64,000 nucleotides of DNA, taken from Epiperipatus broadwayi. Its lineage: Eukaryota; Onychophora; Udeonychophora; Euonychophora; Peripatidae. Every line of letters starts with the position of its first letter. Position 1 is the first letter of the stretch. This document shows, piece by piece, positions 23,630 to 35,109 of this stretch. Both the position numbers and the translations under genes were made by a program. Below the pieces are notes generated by a model that ran no database searches, was not told the origin of the DNA, and saw only the letters and a list, made by a program, of their open reading frames with translations. The stretch spans positions 1,612,165-1,676,164 of the forward strand of contig JAQFVV010012511.1 of NCBI GenBank assembly GCA_028023455.1. The letters run 5' to 3'.

Positions 23630-23950
23630 ATTACGAGAGATTTGAACACAGACTTTCAAGCTATCCATTTTATCTCATGCAACTGATACACATGACCACA
23701 CATATGTGAAAAAGGTAAATGATCTCCAACATACACATTTCATAATAAACCGGCATTCATCAGTTGGTTCATATCATGAAATATATATCTATATATTGGA
23801 GATTGTTTATCTTTTTTACATGTGTGTGGTCTTGTGTATCAATTGTATAAGATAAAGTGGATAGCTGAAGGGAGCTTGAGAAGTCTTTGTTCAAATCCCC
23901 TATAATTACATATAAATTCCAAGTATATAATAAATTATACTTGTATTATT
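23630..23950. mobile_element. Palindromic tRNA-like SINE with hammerhead-like core
   Basis: A 321-bp insert flanked by a 14-bp exact duplication. Its two arms (23630-23729 and 23806 to about 23921) are inverted copies of one unit of about 100-115 bp. Each arm ends with a B-box-like GTTCAAATC sequence: minus strand GTCTGTGTTCAAATCTC, plus strand GTCTTTGTTCAAATCCCC. Both contain a GTGTGGTC-TGTGTATCA-TTG stretch resembling the first half of a tRNA. The central spacer carries a hammerhead-like fold. The plus arm begins TTGGAG at 23806, the same bases that follow the expected cut site in the ribozyme. The right end has a small hairpin (CAAGTATA/TATACTTG). A related unit is at 44640-44762. Confidence 0.75.
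23719..23777 (-). ncRNA. Hammerhead-like ribozyme fold, divergent
   Basis: Minus-strand core: CCAA-CUGAUGA, a 15-base stem II region, GAAA, then UGUGUAUG-UUGG. Stem I pairs CCAA with UUGG, then an internal loop, then AUGAU with AUCAU. Stem III is 3 bp (AUG/UAU, one wobble) with a 2-base loop, the same layout as in the two larger elements. The base at the cleavage position is G (triplet AUG), outside the NUH rule, so cleavage is expected to be poor or absent. Stem II is weak (AUG/UAU). Confidence 0.6.
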
Positions 23951-24949
23951 AATAATAAAATGTATAAGATTTGTAAATTATATAGCTCTTATAGCTGAGG
24001 ATAAAAAGTGTCTTCAGAATATGTTGAATAAATTGGAGGAAGGATGTTAGAATATGAAATGAAGATTAATGTTAAGAGAATTAAACATTTATGGATATGG
24101 AAGAATGCAAAAAGACTGCAAATTGAAGTCCATGATAACATAATTCAACAGGTTGAGTAGTTGGTTGAGTGAGGTTGGAAGAAGTAAAGTTAAAAGAACA
24201 ATAACATTGGTAAAGGAAGCATTTATTAAGAGAAAAAAATACTTTGTGGACCTTTGAAGAGAGAATTAACAAAAAAATAATTAAATGCTATGTATGGAAT
24301 GGTTGTGAAACATGGATAGTAGATAATAAAATTGGAAACAGATTGGAAGCCTTTGAGATGTAGACATAGAGAGAAATGGAAAAATCAATTGAATAAATAA
24401 AATAACAAATGAAGAAGTTTTAAAAAGAATAAATGAAAAAAGAAGTTTGGTTGAGGAAATTAGAAAGAGAAACTAGATTTGGTATATATTAAGAAAAAAG
24501 TATAGTTTAATGAAAGATATTTTGGAAGGAATAATCAGTGGAAGCAAAAAGAAAGGCTAGAAAAGATTGATATTGTTGGATGATATGAGATGAAAAGGGT
24601 TACATGAAATTGAAGAGCTGGACAATGACAATGAATGGAGTGAAAAAATGGATGAAGTGATAATCTGACTATTCTCTGAACCTTTCCATGGGAAAGAATA
24701 CTATTGATGATGATGATATGTCATTAATATACAGTTTGCCAATATATTTGAAAATAGTATGTATGCATGTACATGATATAATTTATAATAAAATAAGTAA
24801 TAAAAATGTTTGATAAAAATTTCTGTCATATTACTATTTTTTGTGCAATTAAAAAAAAAAATCTGAAATGATAAACCATATAACAACCCTGATAGGCCAA
24901 ACCTAAGCGATGATAAAGAAGATGAAAATAGAGAATGAAGCCTCACCCC

Positions 24950-25905
24950 CCCTATTCAAAATACTGCTAGTGGTCCAGTCAAGTGGCTCTAATGTTAATG
25001 GATAGTTATTCTTGTAAAATAGTAGGCCTGAACGTGAGAGGCCTTAACTCATGTGAATATATTTATGCAATTAGCAGTTTTTCTCCTTGGTCTCACAACA
25101 TATTCTGTTTATGAAGTAAATCAAGTATCATTATAATTCTCACGGATATCCTCCCCCCATTTAAAATTATGTGGCTTGACAAACTCATATCTCATTTGAA
25201 GCAGACCAATGGATCCTCTGTAGAGGTTGTCAGGAAAAAGCTAACCATATGGGAAGCACATAATATCCTTAATCTGGAATCCCACACTGCTCGCTCTAAT
25301 TTAGAATATAGCAATTATAAAATAACAATTATATTTAAATTTTTAATGATGGAACCTAAGTTTTTGGATTTCCTCATTAAAATAAATCTAAACTCAATGC
25401 TGACTAACTGGTTTTTACATCACAAGAAATACTTTAGGAAAATAAATCCTCTATGTCACAGCTGCAGTAGAAGTGATGAAACATTCAACCATCTTATACA
25501 AACTTGTATGGCTTTCCAAAATATAAAAAAGATAATTGCACACAATTCTCAATATCAAAGATTCTATAATGTCAAGGAACTTCCCAATTATAAATTATCC
25601 ATTTTTCTCACTTATTCCATGTGGATCACAAGATGCAAACAAAAGTTCACCTGCTCCTCTCCCAAACAGAAGACATTTTCATAGGGACTATGAAGAAAAT
25701 CCAAAATAGGGATAAAGTCCTTGCCTCAAAATTTCTTATAGAAAACAGCTGGAATCTTTTCAACTTCCCAAACATATATATTCAAGTGTGAATAACTAAT
25801 TGTTCCAGCAGGCTTACAGTAACTTTCATAACAGACCAAATTTGATAAGATTTCCTGGCTTTCTCATTGTGTAACAAAATGTAATAAATTTAACAATAAA
25901 TAATT
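24950..25905 (+). mobile_element. Internally deleted LINE with C-terminal zinc motif
   Basis: The left part reads IVGLNVRGLNSCEY near 25022-25055, the beginning of an AP-type endonuclease (LNVRGL). From 25169 a 171-codon frame encodes a C-terminal region with CHSCSRSDETFNHLIQTC (residues about 95-112), a C-x2-C-x8-H-x4-C motif seen after the RT in several LINE groups, and MWITRCKQKFT. The whole RT is missing between them, so this copy is internally deleted. The 3' end is AT-rich around 25870-25905. The endonuclease and zinc motif suggest the same family as the LINE at 18118-20317. Confidence 0.65.
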
Positions 25906-25919
25906 TTTATAAAAATAAA

Positions 25920-25985
25920 ATCGGATTTCAATGGCAACTAAGAACCACATTTGCTCACCGTTGCCATATACTAATACATTTATCT
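25920..25985. repeat. Possible right end of the hAT element
   Basis: AAGAACCACATTTGCTCACCGTTGCC resembles the subterminal sequence of ZBED-like hAT elements (AAGAGCCACATTTGGCTC...GTTGCC). It also shares AAGAACCACAT with the left end at about 17740. The terminal CCATCCCTG and an 8-bp duplication were not found, so this is tentative. If right, the hAT spans about 8.2 kb because of nested insertions. Confidence 0.3.
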
Positions 25986-25989
25986 GTTT

Positions 25990-28900
25990 TGTGATATTAT
26001 GCTAGTAAATTATTATTTTTAATATAATAAATTTTATCTTATGATCAAAACAGAAAAATTGAAAACCTGATTTAATTAAAATATAAAAGATAATTTTATA
26101 CCTACGCACAAAACAAATACAGTTACAAAATACAAAAACTGACTATGTCAAAATATTGAGTGATTGTGTTATAAACAAATAGGCTTAGAAAATATAGATT
26201 GCAATTTTTCTACATTTTAAATGTTATATATTCTACAGTTTGTTTGAATGTTATTTTAGAATAAACATTTTAATTTCCAGAAAATCTTTCATAATTTTGT
26301 GAAATTCTTATAACAAATCACAAACTTAGTTACAGGAATCTCAGTTAAAAATCACTAACATAGACAATCTGACTGGGTATTATTAACATATAACATTATT
26401 TATAAGTAAAAAGAATATGTTTTTCAATAAATAGTGTTTTCTAATCCCAAGAATGGTACATCACTGCTCGAAGTTTAATTTGACTTTTATTTAATCAGTA
26501 AGGAAAAAATAATAAAAAAAGCTTTATAATTTTTTAAAATGATATAAGATATTCTTACGATATAAAAGAAACATTACAATTTCTATAAAGTAATTCGAAT
26601 TAAAATTTTGCCATTTATCTTACATCATATATATTTAATTACTATAATCAAAGTTGAATTGTTTTAGATTACATTTATCTTTTTACTGCTTTTTATAAAA
26701 ATATATTTGAGAGTGAGGAGACTGAATATGAAATAAAAAAGTTACTTCATGAATAAAAAGATATTTGCAAACGAAAAGAATATCATAATGTAATGATTGA
26801 GTGTATTATATTACCATATTCAGAATATGTGTTTAAATGTCAAGTAAAACTAGACATTTTTTGAGTATCAGAAAATTTCAGCATAATCTCATTGTTAATA
26901 TAAGGATATGTAGATATTTTTACATTTTAAATAAGTGAAATAAAAATTATATATCCATTTTAAACAATCCATACCAAAAAATCTAACAATTAGTAATATA
27001 GTAATTATAAATGTTACTGTATTTATTGTTTATAATATAATGAATTTAAAGCTTATGTTATTCATAATATTTTTCATGTTTAAATTATATATGAACTTTC
27101 AAGAAATGAAACCATTTAATTATATAATATGATATAGATAGACAATTTAAGTCATGAAATAGATTCAAAGAGATTTAAAAAAATAATCTAGAAAGAGACC
27201 ACATATTGTATGGATAGATAAGATTGGAATGTTGTGGAAAATAGAAATTATAAATTGGATAAACTGAATTAAATTTGAAAAAAGTCTTCCTTTTTCAGGA
27301 GACTGATTATTATTAAAGCTAGTGATTATATACAAGGAGTTATAACTGTTCTGGATTATGGATGACAGTTGCTTGGGTTTAAACTCATAAGATCAACTGA
27401 AATTTATTCACAAAATCTCAGTTTTGTCAGCCTTATTTTTATTTTGAATTCAATGCCTGATTGATTACACTGATTAATTTGAAATTTTGTTACTATATTA
27501 TTAATGATGCAATGTTTCTTATCAGTTAATAATTATTTCTTCATATATAATTATTATTAAATCACAGCCATTTAAATTCGTTTCTGGTTACATCATAATT
27601 AAAATTTTTGAAAAGTGAGCGCTCACATTACTTGATCTCTATATTCTCTTAATAGGAATAAGGAAGTTACAAAATTAAAAAGCTCTTTATAGTCTGGTAT
27701 ATATAATATAATCAACAAGTTCAGCAGCAACAGCAACTACAGTAATATATAGAGTGCATATCTCATATTTAACCATTGGGTGATATGAAAAATGATATTT
27801 ATCAGACATCATAGCTTACCTTACTTTAGCATTTTCATCAAATTGATTTGATGTTAAGAGTTTTATTATAGAATGGTACTTGTATTTTTTCTGAGAATGA
27901 TCCCATATCTCTTTTAAAATTGCTTATCTTCTTATCCCATGTTTATGTATAGCTATTCATTTATTAAATTTTTATTTCTAACTTACCACTTTATAAAAAT
28001 ATACTTACCTTTTTCCAATTTTAAAAGTATCTTTAAATTTACACCATTTCAGTCTTATTTAGATTAGCCATGAATTTTCACATTTTAATTTCACATTTAT
28101 TCTAATCTTTTTTCATACAACTTATTTACTTTCCATTATTAAATTATATCTACATACAGTATTTCAAAATTGTAATTTCTATGCTTTTTTTTAAGTTGAA
28201 AAGTTTTCAATAAAACTACTCAACATACAGGCAAAACTCTTCACATAGTAGTGCCACTCAGGTTGAATTATGGTTTTAGATGTAATACTCTTTCAGGTAA
28301 AAACATCAACTATGCATTCCAGATAAATTATATATTTTTGATCTAATCTGATTGGTTTAAACATAATCGTTTTTTTTCTAACATTAGCCAGTTGATCATT
28401 GATTGCTATTTTAACATCAATCATCTCTATATTTTATTCTCTATCACCGATTTATTTTCTAAATATTTAAATATATTAAGCAAGGAAATTGTTTTAGTCT
28501 ACAAATATATTTATTCATCTTTATAAGTTTTAAATCTAAAGCTTTTTATGTATTTTTAATATGAATATGAATTATTCGTCTATTAATATTTTCATCAATT
28601 TGATTCATTTACAAAAATTTTTTTATGGATACTAAAGTTCTAAATTAAATTAACTACACATTTATCTTTGATTTGATCAGATATATATATTTAAAAAATT
28701 GATTAAATAAAAGCCACTTTGATCAATGTTTATAATTGCTTTGTTTAAGTATCGGTTTTAGTTTTGAAAAATAGATATTGACAACCTAATTCTTATTTTT
28801 TGGGGACACATGAAGTTTTTTTAACTAGTATTCTAATAGTTATTTGAAATAAACAGATTGCCAGTTTTTTTTTTTTAATTTTTCTTTATTAAGAAAATAA

Positions 28901-29880
28901 TAATTCAAAATTACAATTATAATATTATATCTATGGTCATATTCTGAGCAAAACTACTGTTTTATATAGAAGTCTTTAATAAATACCAATATGAGGCAAT
29001 TTTTTTAAAAAAGACTGTGCAATCTTATAATTATATGAAAAAAGCAGACATAAGGTTAATAAAGTTTGTTAGATTATATTTTATACCATGCAAGAGCAAC
29101 ACCCTGTAGTCCTTTTGACCTTTTGTATAACTCTGATTTGTGATGAGCAATTTTCATAAGAGATAGGCTGCTTAAAAAATATATGACACTTGCTTTTAAA
29201 ATAGCTTTTGATCTTGTAACTTAATAGAGCATAAATTTGTGTCTGAGAAAGCCTTGAAAATGCTTGTTGAAAAATATGTTAAAATGGAATGATGCCTCTG
29301 AGATTTTGTAATTATTAAACTTTTATTTAAAAATTCCAGAAATGTTTTAAAATACAATAAGTAATGTGAAAAATTAAAAGTTAATTACAATAACCAGATA
29401 ATTAGTTACAAAGTAAAAAAAAAAATAGAAACAGATTTTTGTTTTGAAAATTAAAAAAAAAGAAGAAGAAGCCTCATCAGAAGAACTTTGCACAAATATA
29501 CTAATTCATTTTCTATTCAGCTAGTAATAAAATTTTAAAACCTTTTTTAGATTTTACATAGTTGTTAAATACTGAAAAATAAACATTGAAACACAAGGGC
29601 TCATATTAAGGAATTAGTTTCAGAGTCACTTTTCTTCAGTAATACTCTTTTTATCACCATCATTTGTGAGATAGAAGCTATCTGTATTTCATTGCTTATT
29701 TTTTATATAATAATAATTACACATTTAAAGGAATTTTATTTTATTTCTAACAGAAAGATTGAATTAGTATTTTATATGTTATATGCTTATAAGATTATTG
29801 GTTTTGTTTGTTATAGTTAGAAAAAATTGTATAATTTTCAATAGATAAACAGAGATAAAGTAAACAAACAAAATAGCAAG
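25990..29880. other. AT-rich sequence without recognised genes
   Basis: No coding frame, RNA gene or structured repeat was recognised; only A-runs, T-runs and short AT tracts. Confidence 0.6.
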
Positions 29881-29882
29881 AA

Positions 29883-30145
<263 letters not shown>

Positions 30146-30989
30146 TGTCATTCTTTTTTTATTTTACCTTTTCATGGTTTATCACAACTTTGGAACTCTG
30201 ATTATTTGAATTATGGCTCCAGCTTTTTCATTTTTACTACTCAACCTTTTTATAAAATCCTAAGAAATAAATTATTTGATATATTTTCCTTAATTAAAAT
30301 GAGTATTTCAATTTGTTTTTCTTTTTTACTTTAATTATTCTGTGATATGATGTATATCATAATAAACATGAATATTTTAGAAAAAGTTAAAATTTTAATA
30401 TTTATGCTAATCATCCCCTTTCAGTTTTTTATAAAGCAAGGTTTAGATGGAAGTTTTTTTAATTAGTAAAAAATTGTTCTGACCTGAATCATTTACTCTA
30501 ATATGAACGTTTTTTTTTGTTTCATTAAATGGTACTTATGTATTAGACTTGCAACATAGAGGAGTTGATAGACCTTTTCATATCTGCAATAAATGTGTAA
30601 ACTTGCAATCATATCAAATAAACCCTGCAATGTTATCTGATCTCTTATCAAAATGTGTAACAATAAAATTGACATTAGTAAGAAAACATGTTTGGAGGAT
30701 TTGAGAATTCCAATCCTAAATGGTGATCTGCTTTGTTTTCAGTTGAGCTCACAAATTAAACTCTGTAGAATGAGGAAAACTAGAGCTTGGATTAGCAGAT
30801 AAAACCATAATTGATTGGAATAACTATTTGCAGGAAGTTTGTACCAATGTCATGTTGTTGTTTTTTTATGTGATGATTTTATACTCTCAGTTATTGTCCA
30901 GATTTCAATCTGACAACATCTTTAGTGCTGTCAATTACATTTTAAAACTGTTTTTTACTTAATTTATATTTGTAGTTTTAATTCAATGA

Positions 30990-31535
30990 TTTATTCCGAC
31001 TATTGGAAAGCCTATGAAAGTGCTGAATTACAAAGTGCTGATTATGATCATTTTCGAGTAAACCACAAATACAATCACATGTTAGGTAAGTGTGCATTTT
31101 GGGAAAAAATAAAAATTTTATTTTTACTCTCCATTTTGGAAAAAAAATTATCCACTTAAAATAAAGTAGAACTGACAAATTAATTGTCTTGTCATGACAA
31201 TCCCTGTTATATATTACACAGTAAGTACTGTATGTGTATATTTTACAGTTTTTTGTAATATTTTATGGTATATTCTAATTGTTGGAAGGCATATAAAAGT
31301 GCTGCATTATTAACTGATGATTACAATCATTTTTGGGTGAATCACAAATACAACCATGTGTTAAGCAAATGTGCATTTTGGGAAAAATAAAAATTTTACT
31401 TTTAGTCTCCATTTTGGGAAAAAAATTTATCTAGGTAAATAAAGTAAAACCAAAAAATTGATTGTTTTATCATGGAATTTCCTGTTATATATTACATAAT
31501 AAGTACCATATGTGTATATTTTATGAGTTTTTTTG
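30990..31535. repeat. Diverged tandem duplication, period about 279 bp
   Basis: A unit containing GTGCATTTTGGGAAAAA, CTCCATTTTGG and CCTGTTATATATTAC occurs at about 30990-31260 and again at 31270-31535. Copies differ by many substitutions and small indels. A partial third copy (TATATATTACACCATAAGTAC) is near 31763-31830. No coding potential was seen. Confidence 0.75.
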
Positions 31536-32958
31536 ATAATATTTTAGACAATTTTTTGTAATTTAGTGAATATTTTGTCTGTATTTGCATAATTGGCTTA
31601 TCAATATTTTTACTGTTTTTAAAAATCTACTTTTTAAGATTGAATATTTTGGTGAAATTCATATTTTTAGTATTGTTAGAAATTAATATTATGCATCATA
31701 TTTTATATTTTTTGTGTTAAAGTCATATTTTTAGTATTGTTAAAAATGCACAATCACAATTTTATATATTACACCATAAGTACTATAGTATGTGTATATT
31801 TTAGGTTTTTTTGGTAATATTTTAGAATATTTTTGTAATTTACTAATTGTTTTAGTATTAGACCTGCAACATGTATTAGACATATAGTGCATTTTCACAT
31901 ATATATTCAGACTGCCAATGACTTTGTAAACCTTGTAAAAATATCATTTACACATGGTCTGTTTTGATAAATTTATCATTTTAAGTTTATAGAAGATCCA
32001 AGTGTACACATTATTTTGATCAGATCAAAAGATTAGAAAGTTGACAGTGGATTGATATGAATGTGAATAGGTCCTGCAAGTCAATAAGTGTTGTAGTTTT
32101 AATATGTAAGTACACTTTAAATAGTCTCATTCAAAACAAAAATGTAAAAAAATTGAAATAAATGTTGAATGCAATTAATTGTTTTATACAAAATAATTAC
32201 TACTGCATTTATTTCATGATTTTGATTGAAGCAAGACACTAGCTAAAAAAAATTTAGATTGCTAAAATTCAAGTTATTAAAATTGTCTTAAATTATTTTA
32301 GCAAATTATAATCTTAGATCCAAAAATAAAATTATTGCTTGTTAATAATCTGGTCAATGACAATTTAAAATAATTCAATAAATTAACTGGATTAAAATAT
32401 TGGGGAAAAGAAATCTTTATGCCTATTTGCCTGCCAAAAATATTTCAGTAACTGAAAAATACTTTGATGCAAATTTGAAAAAAAAAAGGATTATATAAAA
32501 TACTTTATGCTTCTGAATTGAGAAAAATGTTAAACATTAAATTTATAATCCAAATCATCTACAATTGGAACATAATTAGATTTTGAAATAAGGAAAATTA
32601 AAACTACTCTACATTCAAATTTCAAGTTGTACTGTATCAATATTTTGATTTATCTGCTACATGCATCTACTGATTGGCTCTATAAATTAAATTCTAACAT
32701 AAATTACATTCTATAAAATATTTCCCACTACATCCATGCTGGGAAAATAGAAACACTTCACATTAATATGGGGAAAACACTGTTTTTAAAAATAAATCAT
32801 AAAAATATAATGCAAATGAAAAAAGTCATGAATTGTTTAGAATACATTCTTATATTACAGATGGAAATATTTCATTTAAAACATTTTGTTTTTCAGTTTA
32901 CATTAGTATATTGTCATATATTTAAAATAAGTTACTAAATAATCAAATGATTTTATTT

Positions 32959-33064
32959 CTTGGGAAGTTCATAAGAAATTTGATTTCTGGAAATGGCAGA
33001 ACTGGCTGTGACCGATGGATCTTAAGTTCCAGAATCTTCCATTCTATCATTACACCAAATCATG
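32959..33064 (-). repeat. tRNA-like SINE copy (pair with 58172-58285)
   Basis: On the minus strand the sequence has an A-box-like TAATGATAGAATGG, then GATTCTGGAACTTAAGATCC and a B-box-like GGTCACAGCC. It ends TTATGAACTTCCCAAG. The plus strand at 58172-58285 follows the same order with about a quarter of bases changed. The spacing of the two boxes fits a tRNA-derived SINE head. Confidence 0.6.
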
Positions 33065-33133
33065 CAAGATGTTATATATGTTATAAACAGTAGTAATAAT
33101 AATTATATGTTAAAAATAAATTTTTTTAGTTTT

Positions 33134-33138
<5 letters not shown>

Positions 33139-33214
<76 letters not shown>
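33139..33214. repeat. TA dinucleotide microsatellite
   Basis: About 76 bp of pure TA repeat. The frame reading YIYIYI through it is not a gene. Confidence 0.97.
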
Positions 33215-33216
<2 letters not shown>

Positions 33217-33289
33217 CTTCATATTAAAAAAATTATTACAATATAGTGGAGCAGCAATATCCACTATATTCTATTCCAAGTCTTCATAG

Positions 33290-34800
33290 CATGTATAGGC
33301 AGACAATAGTTCATGCTTTATCAGTTTTCTTTACAATACACTATGTAAGGTTTACTGCACTGTTGTGTAGATATGTAGTGCTTTTCAACAAGCCCATATA
33401 TATAATGAAATGTTTTTAGGAATAATAGTGGTTAATAAAATATAAAATAAACATCTTTTATCCATGAAAACATTCATTTCAATATATATATATAATGAAG
33501 ATTTTGATGATTGTATGATGAAAATAAAATCTTTTTTGGATCATACCATGTATTAATTTTTTATTTGGATTGAAACATTGACAGTCTATGCAAAAAGTGA
33601 TCTTGTTTTCAATATATATATATAATAAAAATAATAAATATAGTAATGTAATTCTATAACGTAAATGCTTTTAGCATGTATCATATTTATATATGTACAG
33701 TGAAGACTATAGTATAAACAAAAATTTAAAAATGATAATATGATTATTATAGAGCACTGCATTATATTTTTACTTTTTAAAAGTAAATGGACGACGAAGT
33801 GTCAGACTATTGATATTCTGAAATTGTGAATCTTATGAAACTGTGTATGTACCAAAATAACAGTATTGCATATCAATTGAGCATCTGTTCTTAATAATTT
33901 TACTTTTTAATATTTTTTTAAATTAAAAAAACATAGCATAAATCTCATTTAGGGAAGATACCACTTCCATTGTTTTCATATTTTAAAGTACATATCAGTT
34001 AAAATATTTATATACCCACTTTCTACTTGTAATGAATAGCTTAGAATTACTCATTTCAGATTCTCAGCTAAATTCTTCGTGTAAAATTGAGGTTTTTCAA
34101 CTGTGATATTATTCTGGTTCATATCTTCTATTCATAAATTCAAAGTATTTTCCATTTTGATCAAAAAATTATTTCTTTCCTTGGTTACAAGTCGAGTCAT
34201 TTTGGGAATTCAAGTAATATGACTTGAATTTATTTTTTCCCTCTTATTATTTCTTTAATAGATTATTCTTTTTTTTTTTTTTTTGAAACATATGGTCCAC
34301 ATTTGTTCTTTTCATTTTATCACATAGTAAAAGTACTTTACAAATTGAACAAAATAGCATACACTACTATATAAAACTTAAAAAAAAAAAGAAGAACAAA
34401 TATGTGCTATCAACTTACACTGTTATAAGTAAATGACAAGAAAATACAATTTAATGAATTCACATTTGAGATTCAGAATATTAGATTTAGTGAAAGCTTC
34501 AAGACAGAAAAATAATTACTGGCATATTTATAAGTGATATAAACTTGTTAAATTTATGAATTTTAACGTTTTTTTCTTATTCATATTTGTTTATTTACAT
34601 TTTTTTGGATAGCATATAATTAAAACAATGTTTATTAATGCAGTGCATATGTTCATTGTATCTCATTTTCCATTTTTGGGAATGGACTCCTCAAAATGCT
34701 TTGGACATGCAAAATGCCGACAATTATAGTGATAAAAATGACCATGACATTAGTACTGGTAGCATCCCTCATCAGTATTGAAATCACATCATATTAATAT
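33290..34800. other. AT-rich sequence without recognised genes
   Basis: Nothing recognised apart from short AT runs (33483, 33614) and a T-run near 34268. Confidence 0.6.
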
Positions 34801-34809
34801 ATATACAAC

Positions 34810-35103
34810 ACACAAATTTCTTTATAAATCTTGATTTATTAAAATATGAACTATTATAATGTACAATAATATATTCCATCATTTCGATTATATTATTTTA
34901 TAGTCTTTTAGGAACAACTAAAAATATATATAAAAAACAATAAATACAAATACTCCATAATACATATAATAAAATACAAATACCTCTTACTTTAAAACTC
35001 TTCTAACAAACAATCTTAACTTTTCATTACATTCTTTTCTTAAATATCTTATCTTATAATAGTTCATATTATAATAAATCAAGATTTATAAAGAAGTTCG
35101 TGT
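34810..35103. mobile_element. MITE-like element with 50-bp terminal inverted repeats
   Basis: The left repeat (34810-34860, starting ACACAAATTTCTTTATAAAT) is the inverse of the right (35054-35103), with only about three mismatches. The 190-bp interior is AT-rich and non-coding. Size (294 bp), terminal inverted repeats and absence of ORFs fit a non-autonomous DNA transposon. No clear target duplication was found, so the superfamily is open. Confidence 0.75.
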
Positions 35104-35109
35104 ATGGTT

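Larger units (their letters stand above)
22600..24720 (+). mobile_element. RTE-like LINE, decayed, interrupted by a SINE-like insert
   Basis: RT blocks read on the plus strand. A pre-RT part at 22660-22860 includes KNGKRLTDSNDILKRWKEYLQ. NDKTIGFDAIPIESLKEMGE lies near 23010-23060. FNRIIWNKLL (relatives: AFDRVPRxxLW) is near 23360-23390, and RIRLENYKTDEVNIERGITQ near 23465-23525. The catalytic block, broken by the insert at 23630-23950, resumes as KCIRFVNYIALIAE at about 23959-24000, with FADD changed to FVNY. The C-terminal part near 24390-24590 has ITNEEVLKRINEKRSL, and the end carries a short GAT repeat (24699-24716). This C-terminal style and the trinucleotide tail suggest the RTE group, but the clade is uncertain. 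No intact frame remains. Confidence 0.75.

Noticed and set aside
31308-31345. CTGATGA motif as a hammerhead candidate
   Set aside because: No GAAA at the right spacing and no pairing stem I.
33062-33289. Frame rich in YIYI (also at 62530-62745 and 62755-62946)
   Set aside because: Translation of TA microsatellites.
34765-34785. Minus-strand CTGATGAGGG near 34770 as a hammerhead candidate
   Set aside because: No GAAA follows and stem II cannot form.
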